Notes under the pieces: model-generated
Told to the model about the DNA's origin: nothing
Seen by the model: only the letters and a program-made list of their open reading frames with translations
Database searches by the model: none
Program-made: the position numbers and the translations under genes
Source: Pseudonocardia cypriaca
GTDB taxonomy: Bacteria > Actinomycetota > Actinomycetes > Mycobacteriales > Pseudonocardiaceae
Assembly: GCF_006717045.1 (NCBI RefSeq)
Contig: NZ_VFPH01000003.1
Location: 930,001-994,000 of the forward strand
DNA: 64,000 nucleotides
Direction of reading: 5' to 3'
In this document: one piece after another, positions 54,488-62,519 of the stretch
Position numbering within the stretch: position 1 is the stretch's first letter
Layout: each line of letters opens with the position of its first letter

Positions 54488-55684
54488 TCAGTCGGGCAGC
54501 AGCGGCACCGCGAAGCCCTGGTCGCGCCCCAGCAGCACGGCCCGGGTGACGGCCGAGCTGCCGAACCGGCGGTGCACCTCGTCGAGTGCCGTGTCGAGGG
54601 CGTCGGCGTCGCCTTCGTCGAAGGGCAGCTCGAGTTGCATCGTGGCGTCGTCGTCGAGGTTGCCGACGGCGATGCCGACGAGGGTGCAACCGCGCTCCCG
54701 GATGAGCGGCGACGCCCTGGCCACGAGCGCGCGCACGGCGACGAGCACCTCCTCGGTGCCGGACGTCGGCCGGGCGAGCGTGTGGGAGCGGGAGATCCGG
54801 GAGAAGTCGGCGAAGCGCAGCCGCAGCATCACGGTGCGGCCCACCCGGTGGGCCTTCCGCATGCGCCGGGTGACGCGGTCGACCAGCCCGACGACCACCG
54901 CGTCGATGCTCTCCGCCGTGTGCGGTCCCCGCCCGATGGCCCGTTGGGAGCCGATCGACCCGCGCCTGCGGCCGACCACGACCGGGCGGGGGTCGCGGTT
55001 GTGGGCGAGCGCGTGCAGGTGGCGGCCCAGCGCGCGACCGAGCGTGGACACCAGCACCGACTCGGGGAGGGCCGCCACCTCCCCCACGCTCGAGATGCCG
55101 TACTCGCGCAGCTTCGCCGCGGTGATCCGGCCGACGCCCCACAGCCGCTCCACCGCGAGGGGGTGGAGGAAGGCGAGCTCCCCGTCGGGCGGGACGACCA
55201 GCAGCCCGTCCGGCTTCGCCACCCCGCTCGCGACCTTGGCCAGGAACTTCGTGCGGGCGACGCCAACGGTGATGGGCAGACCGACGCGCTCGCGCACCTC
55301 CCTGCGCAGCCGCGCGGCGATGTCGACGGGCGGGCCTGCGATCCGGCGCAGGCCGCCGACGTCCAGGAACGCCTCGTCGATGGAGAGGCCTTCCACCAGC
55401 GGCGTGGTCTGCCGGAACACCTCGAACACCAGCTTGCTGGCCGCCGCGTACGCCGACATCCGCGGCGGCACCACGATCGCGTGCGGGCAGAGGGCGAGTG
55501 CCTGCCGGCCGCCCATCGCGGTGGCCACCCCGCACGCCTTCGCCTCGTAGCTCGCCGCGAGCACCACGCCCCCGCCGACGATCACCGGACGCCCACGTAG
55601 CCGCGGGTCGTCGCGCTGCTCTACGGAGGCGTAGAACGCGTCGAGGTCGGCGTGGAGGATGGAGGCCTCGCCAGGCACGAACAT
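54488..55684 (-). CDS. dinB: DNA polymerase IV (Y-family translesion polymerase)
   Basis: The 398-residue protein has catalytic motifs ILHADLDAFYASVEQRDD (metal-binding Asp residues) and VEGLSIDEAFLDVGG, the thumb helix-hairpin-helix (LWGVGRITAAKLREYGI) and the little-finger domain (RVGRTVMLRLRFADFS). The C-terminus MQLELPFDE resembles a beta-clamp-binding QLxLPF-type motif. ATG 55684 lies inside a LexA-type palindrome and has no clear ribosome-binding site, consistent with a leaderless SOS transcript. Confidence 0.95.
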   Translation of the reverse strand: MFVPGEASILHADLDAFYASVEQRDDPRLRGRPVIVGGGVVLAASYEAKACGVATAMGGRQALALCPHAIVVPPRMSAYAAASKLVFEVFRQTTPLVEGLSIDEAFLDVGGLRRIAGPPVDIAARLRREVRERVGLPITVGVARTKFLAKVASGVAKPDGLLVVPPDGELAFLHPLAVERLWGVGRITAAKLREYGISSVGEVAALPESVLVSTLGRALGRHLHALAHNRDPRPVVVGRRRGSIGSQRAIGRGPHTAESIDAVVVGLVDRVTRRMRKAHRVGRTVMLRLRFADFSRISRSHTLARPTSGTEEVLVAVRALVARASPLIRERGCTLVGIAVGNLDDDATMQLELPFDEGDADALDTALDEVHRRFGSSAVTRAVLLGRDQGFAVPLLPD

Positions 55685-55692
55685 ATGTTCGC
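55677..55692. promoter_or_regulatory. LexA/SOS box overlapping the dinB start codon
   Basis: CGAACATATGTTCG (55678-55691) is a perfect 14-bp palindrome. It matches the mycobacterial SOS box core TCGAAC-N4-GTTCGA in all but its outermost bases. The dinB ATG is within its centre. Confidence 0.85.
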
Positions 55693-55744
55693 ATCGGGTA
55701 CCGACAGTGGGAAACAGGTTGCCCCGGTCGGGAGGATCGGTCGA

Positions 55745-56956
55745 GTGGAACCAGCCGGCCGACGGGTGCGCGCGATCGTGGTGCACGGCGGATCGCTCCT
55801 CGGCGCGCTGCCCGCGTTCGACGTCGGTAGTCCCTGGTGGGCGGACGTCGAGCCGGTCGCGGCGGAGCTCGACCGGTGCCTCGGCGCTCGCACCGCCGTG
55901 CTGCGGATGGTGGCGACGACCGGCCGGTCGCCCCGGGGCGGCGAGGTCACCTACCTGGCGGAAGCGCTGACCCCGCCGACGACGAACCCGGGATGGGACG
56001 GATCGCCTGATCCCGGTGTCCTCGCGCCGCACGGGCGGCGGATGCGCTGGGCCGAGCCCGGCGGGCCGGCTCGGGTGCTGGACTGGGCGGCGGGCGAGCT
56101 GCATGCGCTGGGTCGCCCACCAACCGGACCACCGGTGCAGGTGAAGTCCTGGAACCTCTCCTGCCTCTACCGGCTGCCCACCGCCGCCGGACCGGCCTGG
56201 ATCAAGTGCACCCCGCCGTTCCTCGCGCCGGAGGCGCTGGCGATCGGCCGGGTGGCCGCGTACGACCCCGGGCTCGTCCCCGAGGTGCTCGCCACCACCG
56301 CCGACGGCGGGTGCACGCTGCTGGCCGACGTTCCCGGTACCGACTGCTGGCAGCCCGACCCGGCCACGGTCCGCGAGGTGCTGCGGCGGTACGTCGCCGT
56401 GCAGGTCGCGCTCGCGGGGCGCGAGCTGCCCGGGTTGCCCGACCACCGCGTGACCACGCTGGCGAGCCGGGTCGACCGGCTGCTCGCTCCGGACGTGGCC
56501 GCCGTGCTCGGTGCGGAGGAGCGGCACGCGCTCGACCGCCTCGTCGACGACCTCCCCCGCCGCGCCGCGGCGATCGCGGCCACGGGCCTGCCCGAGACCC
56601 TCGTGCACGGCGACTTCCACCCGGGCAACTGGCGATCCGACGGGCACACCCGAGTCGTCGTCGACTGGTGCGAGACGAGCTACTGCCATCCCGCACGCAA
56701 CCTGCTGCGACTCGCCGAGTGGCTACCGGCTCCGCTCGCCGCGTCGGCGACGGAGAGCTGGGTGGCCGAGTGGCGGGCAGGCGTGCCCGGTTCCGACCCG
56801 GCGCGGGCCGTGGAGCTGGTGCGGCCCGTCCAGCACCTCGAGGCCGCGCTGGTCTACCAGGGCTTCCTCGACGGCATCGAGCCCGACGAGCGGCCCTATC
56901 ACGACAGCGACCCGGTGGACGAGATCCGGCTGGCGCTGGCTCAGCGCTCCGCGTAG
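55745..56956 (+). CDS. APH-type phosphotransferase family protein
   Basis: The protein of about 403 residues has the kinase-like catalytic loop LVHGDFHPGNWRSDGH and the metal site VVVDWCETSYCHPARN, near residues 290-325. The N-lobe includes PAWIKCTPPFLAPEALAIGR. An additional N-terminal part of about 100 residues (AIVVHGGSLLGALPAFDVG) is not typical of plain APH enzymes. GTG 55745 has GGGAGG nine bases upstream. The substrate is unknown. It overlaps the convergent HxlR gene by 16 bp. Confidence 0.82.
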   Translation: MEPAGRRVRAIVVHGGSLLGALPAFDVGSPWWADVEPVAAELDRCLGARTAVLRMVATTGRSPRGGEVTYLAEALTPPTTNPGWDGSPDPGVLAPHGRRMRWAEPGGPARVLDWAAGELHALGRPPTGPPVQVKSWNLSCLYRLPTAAGPAWIKCTPPFLAPEALAIGRVAAYDPGLVPEVLATTADGGCTLLADVPGTDCWQPDPATVREVLRRYVAVQVALAGRELPGLPDHRVTTLASRVDRLLAPDVAAVLGAEERHALDRLVDDLPRRAAAIAATGLPETLVHGDFHPGNWRSDGHTRVVVDWCETSYCHPARNLLRLAEWLPAPLAASATESWVAEWRAGVPGSDPARAVELVRPVQHLEAALVYQGFLDGIEPDERPYHDSDPVDEIRLALAQRSA

Positions 56957-57306
56957 GCGTCCCGGGCCTTGCGCAGCTCCGCCCCGTGCGCAGCGTTCCA
57001 GGCGCAGGACGCGGCCAACGGCGCGAACAGGGAGTGGCCGAGGTCGGTCAGGGAGTACTCGACCCGCTGCGGAATGCCCGGATAGGCGGTGCGCGTGACG
57101 AGCCCGTCGCGCTCCATGGCGCGCAGCGACTCGGTGAGGACCTTCGGCGTGACCGGCGCGAGCGGGACCTGCAGCTCGGAGAACCGGCGCGGACCGTCGC
57201 GCAGGCAGACGAGGATCTTCGCCGTCCACTTGTCCCCCACGCGGACCGGGAGCGGGGTGTGGTCGGCGCAGCCGGCGAACATGTCGGGGTCGAGCGGTTC
57301 GGGCAC
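56941..57306 (-). CDS. HxlR-family winged-helix regulator
   Basis: The 121-residue protein contains the HxlR fold: VRVGDKWTAKILVCLRDGPR, RFSELQVPLAPVTPKVLTES and LVTRTAYPGIPQRVEYSLTD. A Cys near the N-terminus (FAGCADH) precedes the DNA-binding part, as in redox- or electrophile-sensing relatives. It starts at GTG 57306, 78 bp from the divergent reductase it probably controls. Confidence 0.92.
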   Translation of the reverse strand: MPEPLDPDMFAGCADHTPLPVRVGDKWTAKILVCLRDGPRRFSELQVPLAPVTPKVLTESLRAMERDGLVTRTAYPGIPQRVEYSLTDLGHSLFAPLAASCAWNAAHGAELRKARDAYAER

Positions 57307-57384
57307 GGGGCCGAGCGTACGTCGGCGCTGGTCGCGGCCACTACCGTTGCGGGAACCGGGCACCGGGCTCATAGCGTGCGCGCC

Positions 57385-58020
57385 ATGGGAAAGATCGTGG
57401 TCTTCGGAGCTGGTGGTCGGGCCGGGCGGAAGGTGGTCGCGGAAGCCGCGGCGCGCGGACACACCGTCACGGCCGTGATGCGCACGCCGGACACCCGGCT
57501 CGCGGACCGGCACGTGACGGTGGTCGCCGGGGACGTCACCGACGCGGCGAGCGTGGCCGCGGCGGCCACCGGGCACGACGCGGCGATCACCACCGCGGCC
57601 CGCCTCGACGTGCCGGCCGTCGACTTCTACACCGCCGCCACCCGGGCTCTCGTGACCGGGCTGACCGGTGCGGGCGTCTCGCGGCTCGTCCTCGCGGGGA
57701 TCGGTCCGGCCCTCGAGGCCGCGCCGGGCCGGCGCATGCTCGACGACCCGGCCTTCCCTCCCGACCACCGCGCGTTCGCGCTCGGGCACGTCGCCCAGCT
57801 CGACGTGCTCGCGGACGCCCCGCTCGACTGGGTCGTGCTCGCCCCGCCGCCGGTGTTCCTGGACGAGGCCGCCGAGCGCACCGGGCGCTACCGGACGGGC
57901 GGCACGGCGCTGCTGGAGCCGGCGCCCGACTCGTTCTCCTACGCCGACCTCGCGGTGGCCCTCGTCGACGAGGCGGACTCACCCCGACACCACGGGGCAC
58001 TGGTCGCGGTCGGTCCCTGA
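57385..58020 (+). CDS. NAD(P)-binding (NmrA-like) reductase
   Basis: The 211-residue Rossmann protein begins MGKIVVFGAGGRAGRKVVAE (GxGGxxG). It has AITTAARLDVPAVDFYTAAT and SRLVLAGIGPALEA, typical of NAD(P)H-binding SDR-a proteins that act on quinones or as redox sensors. ATG 57385. The HxlR/reductase divergent pair is a common electrophile-response arrangement. A large inverted repeat follows 15 bp after the stop. Confidence 0.88.
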   Translation: MGKIVVFGAGGRAGRKVVAEAAARGHTVTAVMRTPDTRLADRHVTVVAGDVTDAASVAAAATGHDAAITTAARLDVPAVDFYTAATRALVTGLTGAGVSRLVLAGIGPALEAAPGRRMLDDPAFPPDHRAFALGHVAQLDVLADAPLDWVVLAPPPVFLDEAAERTGRYRTGGTALLEPAPDSFSYADLAVALVDEADSPRHHGALVAVGP

Positions 58021-60338
58021 CCGTCCCCTGCAGGTTCAGGAAAGCCACGTTGCTGTCCTCCAGGTTCAGGAACGTGGCTTTCCTGACCTTCCGAGGCGAG
58101 CCGGCGACGCAGGTGCCGCCCCGTGATCGAGCCGCGCTCGGCGGCGAGCTCCTCCGGGGTACCGGTGAACACGACCCGCCCGCCGTCGCGCCCCGCGCCT
58201 GGCCCGAGCTCGATCACGTGGTCGGCCTGGGCGATCACGTCGAGGTCGTGCTCCACCACGACGACCGTGGCGCCGCGCTCGACCAGTCCGTGCAGGACCT
58301 GGAGCAGCTGCGCGACGTCGCTCGGGTGCAGCCCCGCTGTCGGCTCGTCGAGCACCACGACGCCGCCCTCCACGCGGGGCTCGGCGGCGAGCTTCAGCCG
58401 CTGCCGCTCGCCGCCGGAGAGGGTGGTGAGCGGCTGGCCGAGGGTCAGGTAGCCCAGCCCGACGTCCGCCGCGCGGTAGAGGGCCGATCGTCCGGCGGGC
58501 AGTACCGCGCGCGCCTCGTCGACGGTGAGCGCGAGCACCTCGGCGATCGTCCGGCCGTCCAGCCGGTGGCTCAGGGCCTCGTCGGAGAAGCGGGAGCCGC
58601 CGCACGCCTCGCACACCGTGGTCACGGGGTCGAGGAACGCCAGGTCGGTCTCGATCACGCCGCGACCGCGGCAGGACGGGCAGGCCCCGGCGGAGTTGGG
58701 GCTGAACAGGGCCGCCGGCACGTCGTTCGCCGCCGCGAACGCCGCCCGCAGCAGATCGAGGACACCCAGGTAGGAAGCGGGGTTGGAGCGGCGGGAGCCG
58801 CGCGGCGGCGACTGGTCGACGACCACCACCTCCGGGTGCGCGCGCGGCAGCACCTCGGTGACCAGCGTGCTCTTGCCCGATCCCGCGACGCCGCTCACCG
58901 CGGTGAGCACCCCGCGCGGCACCGACACGTCCACGCCACGCAGGTTGTGCAGCGACGCGCCCGTGATCCGCAGCTCCCCGGTCGGGCGGCGGGGCGGGCG
59001 GTCCGGCACCGGCCCGCTCCGAAGCGCGCGCCCCGTGGCGGTGTCCGACCGCAGCAGCCCGGCCACGTCGCCCGCGTACAGGACCCGCCCGCCCGCCGGG
59101 CCGGCTCCGGGGCCCATCTCGACCACGTGGTCGGCAGCGGCGATGACGTCCCGGTCGTGCTCCACCACGAGCACGGTGTTGCCCTTGTCCCGCAGGCGCC
59201 GCAGCAGCCCGATCAGCCGGTCCACGTCGTGCGGGTGCAGGCCGGCGCTCGGCTCGTCGAGGATGTAGGTGAGGTCGGTGAGGCTGCTGCCGAGCTGGCG
59301 GACCAGCGTGATGCGCTGCGCCTCGCCACCGGAGAGCGTCGGCGTCTCGCGGTCGAGGCTGAGGTAGCCGAGCCCGACGTCGACGAGCGCGTCGAGCCGG
59401 TGCACGACGGCCCGCACGATCGGCGCGGCCACCGGGTGCTCGATCGTGCGCAGGAACGCGGCGAGGTCGCCGAGCTCGAGCCGGGAGCAGTCGGTGATGG
59501 TGTGGCCGTCGATCGTGGCGGCGCGGGCGGCGGCGTTCAGCCGAGCGCCGTCGCACTCCGGGCACGGGCGGCGTGTGACCAGCCGCTCGACCTCCTCGCG
59601 CACCCGCTGCGGCACCTTCGAGTGCCCGCCCGCGAGGTAGTCGCGCCGGAACCGCGGGACGACGCCCAGGTAAGTGCCGGTGCGCGGGAACTCGCGGTCC
59701 GGGTTCGGCGGGGTCATCTCCTCGGCGTGCAACAGCAGGTCCCACTCGTCGGGGCGGTACTCCCGCAGCGGCTTCGCGCGGTCGAAGAGCCCGGAGTGCA
59801 CGTACCTCTTCCAGCGGTAGGTGCCGGGCTGGTAGGCGGACATGCGGATGGCGCCGTCGTCGAGCGAGCGGTCCCGGTCGACCAGGCGCTCGAGGTCGAT
59901 GTCGGCCACGTATCCCAGCCCCTCGCAACGCGGGCACATCCCGCTCGGGTCGTTGAACGAGAAGGCCGGCGAGTAGCCGACGTGCGGCGTCGCGACGCGC
60001 GAGTACAGCAGCCGCAGCAGCGGGGCGATGTCGGTGGCGGTGCCGACCGTCGAGCGCGCGTTCCCCCCGATGCGGCGCTGGTCGACCACGACGGCGGCCG
60101 ACAGGTTCTCCAACCCGTCGACGTCCGGCTGGCTCTGGTGGGTGAGCCGGTTGCGCGCGAACGCCGGCAGCATCTCCCCGAGCTGGCGCCGCGACTCGGC
60201 GGCGATCGTGTCGAACACGAGCGACGACTTCCCCGACCCGGACACACCCGTGACGACCGTGAGCCGTCCCTTCGGGATCTCGACGGTGACGTCGCGCAGG
60301 TTGTTCTCCCGTGCTCCAACCACGCGTATGGCATCCAT
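57939..60338 (-). CDS. UvrA-like ABC ATPase (drug-resistance type)
   Basis: The 799-residue protein has two ABC ATPase halves: Walker A GVSGSGKSSLVFDT and GVAGSGKSTLVTEV, signatures TLSGGEAQRITLVRQLG and TLSGGERQRLKLAAE, Walker B TYILDEPSAGLHP and VVVLDEPTAGLHP. Zinc Cys motifs are also present (CPRCEGLG, CPECDGA, CPSCRGRG, CEACGGS). It is shorter than UvrA (about 950) and lacks much of the UvrB-binding region, like UvrA-like proteins linked to drug self-resistance. The last ~45 residues after HLRRRLASEG come from reading through an inverted repeat into the convergent gene. ATG 60338. Confidence 0.92.
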   Translation of the reverse strand: MDAIRVVGARENNLRDVTVEIPKGRLTVVTGVSGSGKSSLVFDTIAAESRRQLGEMLPAFARNRLTHQSQPDVDGLENLSAAVVVDQRRIGGNARSTVGTATDIAPLLRLLYSRVATPHVGYSPAFSFNDPSGMCPRCEGLGYVADIDLERLVDRDRSLDDGAIRMSAYQPGTYRWKRYVHSGLFDRAKPLREYRPDEWDLLLHAEEMTPPNPDREFPRTGTYLGVVPRFRRDYLAGGHSKVPQRVREEVERLVTRRPCPECDGARLNAAARAATIDGHTITDCSRLELGDLAAFLRTIEHPVAAPIVRAVVHRLDALVDVGLGYLSLDRETPTLSGGEAQRITLVRQLGSSLTDLTYILDEPSAGLHPHDVDRLIGLLRRLRDKGNTVLVVEHDRDVIAAADHVVEMGPGAGPAGGRVLYAGDVAGLLRSDTATGRALRSGPVPDRPPRRPTGELRITGASLHNLRGVDVSVPRGVLTAVSGVAGSGKSTLVTEVLPRAHPEVVVVDQSPPRGSRRSNPASYLGVLDLLRAAFAAANDVPAALFSPNSAGACPSCRGRGVIETDLAFLDPVTTVCEACGGSRFSDEALSHRLDGRTIAEVLALTVDEARAVLPAGRSALYRAADVGLGYLTLGQPLTTLSGGERQRLKLAAEPRVEGGVVVLDEPTAGLHPSDVAQLLQVLHGLVERGATVVVVEHDLDVIAQADHVIELGPGAGRDGGRVVFTGTPEELAAERGSITGRHLRRRLASEGQESHVPEPGGQQRGFPEPAGDGQGPTATSAPWCRGESASSTRATARSA
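58029..58093. repeat. Inverted/direct repeat element between convergent genes
   Basis: A perfect 16-bp inverted repeat TCAGGAAAGCCACGTT (58036-58051) / AACGTGGCTTTCCTGA (58071-58086) has a 19-base loop. CAGGTTCAGGAA also occurs twice as a direct repeat (from 58031 and from 58061). It lies just after the reductase stop and inside the 3' part of the UvrA-like frame. It could be a bidirectional terminator or a dispersed repeat (REP/MITE-like). Confidence 0.75.
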
Positions 60339-60392
60339 GCCCGCCACGCTACGAACAATCGCGGTCAAATCCTGGCCACATCTCGTGCCACC

Positions 60393-61355
60393 ATGGATCC
60401 CGTGGCCGATCCGAGCAGGCGGATGCTGGCGCTGCTGTCCACGCTGCAGGACGGCCGCAGCTGGAGCGGGGCGGATCTCGCGTCCCGGCTCGGCACCAGC
60501 CCGCGCACGTTGCGCCGCGACGTCGACCGGCTGCGCGAGCTGGGCTACCCCGTGCAGGCCCGCCCCGGCCCGGGCGGTCACTACCAGCTGGTGGCCGGCA
60601 CGGCGATGCCGCCGCTCCTGCTCGACGACGACGAAGCCGTCGCGATCGCCGTCGGGCTGCGGCTCGCGGCGGGCAGCCGCGCCCAGATCGACGACGAGGC
60701 CGGCGCCGCTTCCCGCGCGTTGCGCAAGCTGGAACAGGTGCTCCCGGCCCGGCTGCGGCGCAAGGTCACGGCCCTGCACCGGGCCACCGAGACCGCTCCC
60801 GCCGCGGGCGTGGCCGTGAGCACGCGGTTGCTGAGCCTCGTCGGCACGGCTGCTGAGCAGCACGAACGGCTCGTGTTCGACTACCGGTCCCGGGACGGGG
60901 AGCAGACCGGACGGCGCGTGGAGCCCTACCGGCAGGTGCTGGCCGGGCGGCGCTGGTACCTGCTGGGCTGGGACCTCGACCGGGGTGACTGGCGGACGTT
61001 CCGCCTCGACCGCGTGACGGGCGCCCGCACGACCGGTGAGCGGTTCGCGCCGCGCGAGCTGCCGGCCGAGTCGGCCGCCGCCTACCTCGACGCGGCGCTG
61101 ACGGCCCCGCGCCACCGTGCTGTGCTGACCTTCCTCGCCCCGTACCAGCTGGTGCTCGACCGGCTCGGGCACCAGGACGGCACCCTCGAGCCCATCGACG
61201 ACGGCCGCTGCCGCTACACGACCTGGGTCGACTCGTTCGAGTGGCTGGCGGTGACCACCGCGATCCTCGGCGTCGAGTTCCGCGTGGAGGAACCCGCGGG
61301 GTTCGCAGAGTACTGCACGCAGCTACGGGACCGGCTGGCACGAGCCGTCCCGTAG
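60393..61355 (+). CDS. WYL-domain transcriptional regulator
   Basis: The 320-residue protein has an N-terminal winged helix (SGADLASRLGTSPRTLRRDV), a helical linker and a WYL domain (VFDYRSRDGEQTGRRVEPYR, GRRWYLLGWDLDRGDWRTFR), ending in a WCX-type C-terminal domain. It starts at ATG 60393 (alternative GTG 60402). It is divergent from the UvrA-like gene with 54 bp between starts, so it is likely its regulator. WYL regulators often respond to DNA damage or nucleic-acid ligands. Confidence 0.93.
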   Translation: MDPVADPSRRMLALLSTLQDGRSWSGADLASRLGTSPRTLRRDVDRLRELGYPVQARPGPGGHYQLVAGTAMPPLLLDDDEAVAIAVGLRLAAGSRAQIDDEAGAASRALRKLEQVLPARLRRKVTALHRATETAPAAGVAVSTRLLSLVGTAAEQHERLVFDYRSRDGEQTGRRVEPYRQVLAGRRWYLLGWDLDRGDWRTFRLDRVTGARTTGERFAPRELPAESAAAYLDAALTAPRHRAVLTFLAPYQLVLDRLGHQDGTLEPIDDGRCRYTTWVDSFEWLAVTTAILGVEFRVEEPAGFAEYCTQLRDRLARAVP

Positions 61356-61363
61356 CTCGGGTG

Positions 61364-62194
61364 TCATCTGGTGCGGCGCGGCCGCAACGGTGGGGCCTTC
61401 GCGATCACCACCGTGCCGGCGAGGGCAGCGGCGAGCCCGAGCGCGAGCACCCAGCCCCAGCCCGGGCGGACGGGGTCACCGAGCAACCAGATCCCGACCA
61501 TCCCCGGCAGGAGGACCTCGGTGACGGTGAAGACCGCCGTGACGGCGCCGACATCGCCGCGCGAGAGCGCCGCCGTGTAGCCGACCATGCCGACCAGCCA
61601 GAACCCGACCACGAGGTAGGTGGAGGGCTGACCGAGCAGCAGCCCGACGTCGAGCCCTTCACCTGTCTGGACGTGCGCGGCGCGCACCGACACGGCGCCT
61701 CCGCCGAAACCGAGGCCCGACACCACCGCGAGCGGCCAGGCGTGCTTGCCCTGCCGCAGGATGAGCACGGCGACCGCCAGGAGGAGGAGCGAGGCCAGTA
61801 GCACCACGTCGACGCCCGGGCGGTGCACCGGAGGTTGCTCGCTGCCCGCGCTCGCCGCGACGAGCACGAGCCCGGCTAGACAACCGGTGACGGCGAGCCG
61901 CGTGCTCATCGGCAACCGGGCTCCGATCAACCGGGCGCTCACCAGCGCCGTGAGGGCGATCGTGCCCCCGATCACCGCCTGCACGGCGAACACCGGCAGC
62001 ACCCGCAGTGCCATCACGGCGCATCCCCATGCCACCAGGTCCAGCAGCATTCCCGCGAGATAGCGCGGCTGGATGGCCGCCGGCCTGGCACGGGTGGCCC
62101 GCCGGGCACCCGCGGCCTGCAGCAGGGCGCCGCAGCTGTTGAGGATCATCGCTACTGCGGCGAACAGGATCCCCACCAGCACGGGGTTCAGCAT
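61364..62194 (-). CDS. DMT-superfamily membrane transporter
   Basis: The 276-residue protein has about nine hydrophobic helices (for example VLVGILFAAVAMILNSCGAL, VLPVFAVQAVIGGTIALTAL, STYLVVGFWLVGMVGYTAAL) and a short basic tail. The layout matches EamA/DMT-type small-molecule exporters. The substrate is unknown. Its 3' end is convergent with the WYL gene (8-bp gap). Confidence 0.8.
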   Translation of the reverse strand: MLNPVLVGILFAAVAMILNSCGALLQAAGARRATRARPAAIQPRYLAGMLLDLVAWGCAVMALRVLPVFAVQAVIGGTIALTALVSARLIGARLPMSTRLAVTGCLAGLVLVAASAGSEQPPVHRPGVDVVLLASLLLLAVAVLILRQGKHAWPLAVVSGLGFGGGAVSVRAAHVQTGEGLDVGLLLGQPSTYLVVGFWLVGMVGYTAALSRGDVGAVTAVFTVTEVLLPGMVGIWLLGDPVRPGWGWVLALGLAAALAGTVVIAKAPPLRPRRTR

Positions 62195-62224
62195 GCCTCA
62201 CGGGGCCGCGAGCGGCCGTGCGGG

Positions 62225-62488
62225 TCAGGGCTTCCGGCGCTGCTTCGAGACCTCGAAGAAACCGCTCATCAGCCCACCCGGCACCGCGGCGTCCGGGTCC
62301 CAGCGGGATGCGCGGTGCTCCTGCAGCCTCCGCCGGGGCGCCTCGGAGGCGCGGACGACCAGGAGCGCGACGAGCGTGAGGACGATCACGGGCACGCCGA
62401 TCACCAGGACCGGCCAACCGAAGTACCCGTACGCCACGAGCCCGGCCGCCAGCTCCATGGCGACGACCATCGCTCCCATCCGCAGCAC
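62225..62488 (-). CDS. Small membrane protein downstream of the Hsp70-like gene
   Basis: The 87-residue protein starts at GTG 62488 with GAAGGG upstream. Two adjacent membrane helices are seen (VVAMELAAGLVAYGYFGWPV; IGVPVIVLTLVALLVV), then a basic tail (RRRLQEHRASRWD, SKQRRKP). The start is 31 bp after the Hsp70-like stop on the same strand, so they are probably co-transcribed. No family recognised. Confidence 0.75.
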   Translation of the reverse strand: MLRMGAMVVAMELAAGLVAYGYFGWPVLVIGVPVIVLTLVALLVVRASEAPRRRLQEHRASRWDPDAAVPGGLMSGFFEVSKQRRKP

Positions 62489-62519
62489 GGCGGTGTTCCC
62501 TTCTCGGTTTTCGATGCGT

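Noticed and set aside
54488..56689. Long version of the dinB frame starting at 56689.
   Set aside because: The extra N-terminus is antisense to the phosphotransferase gene, and the Y-family domain begins at ATG 55684.
58050..61355. Plus-strand frame of about 1,101 codons ending in the WYL regulator.
   Set aside because: The first ~780 codons are antisense to the UvrA-like gene; the regulator itself begins at 60393.
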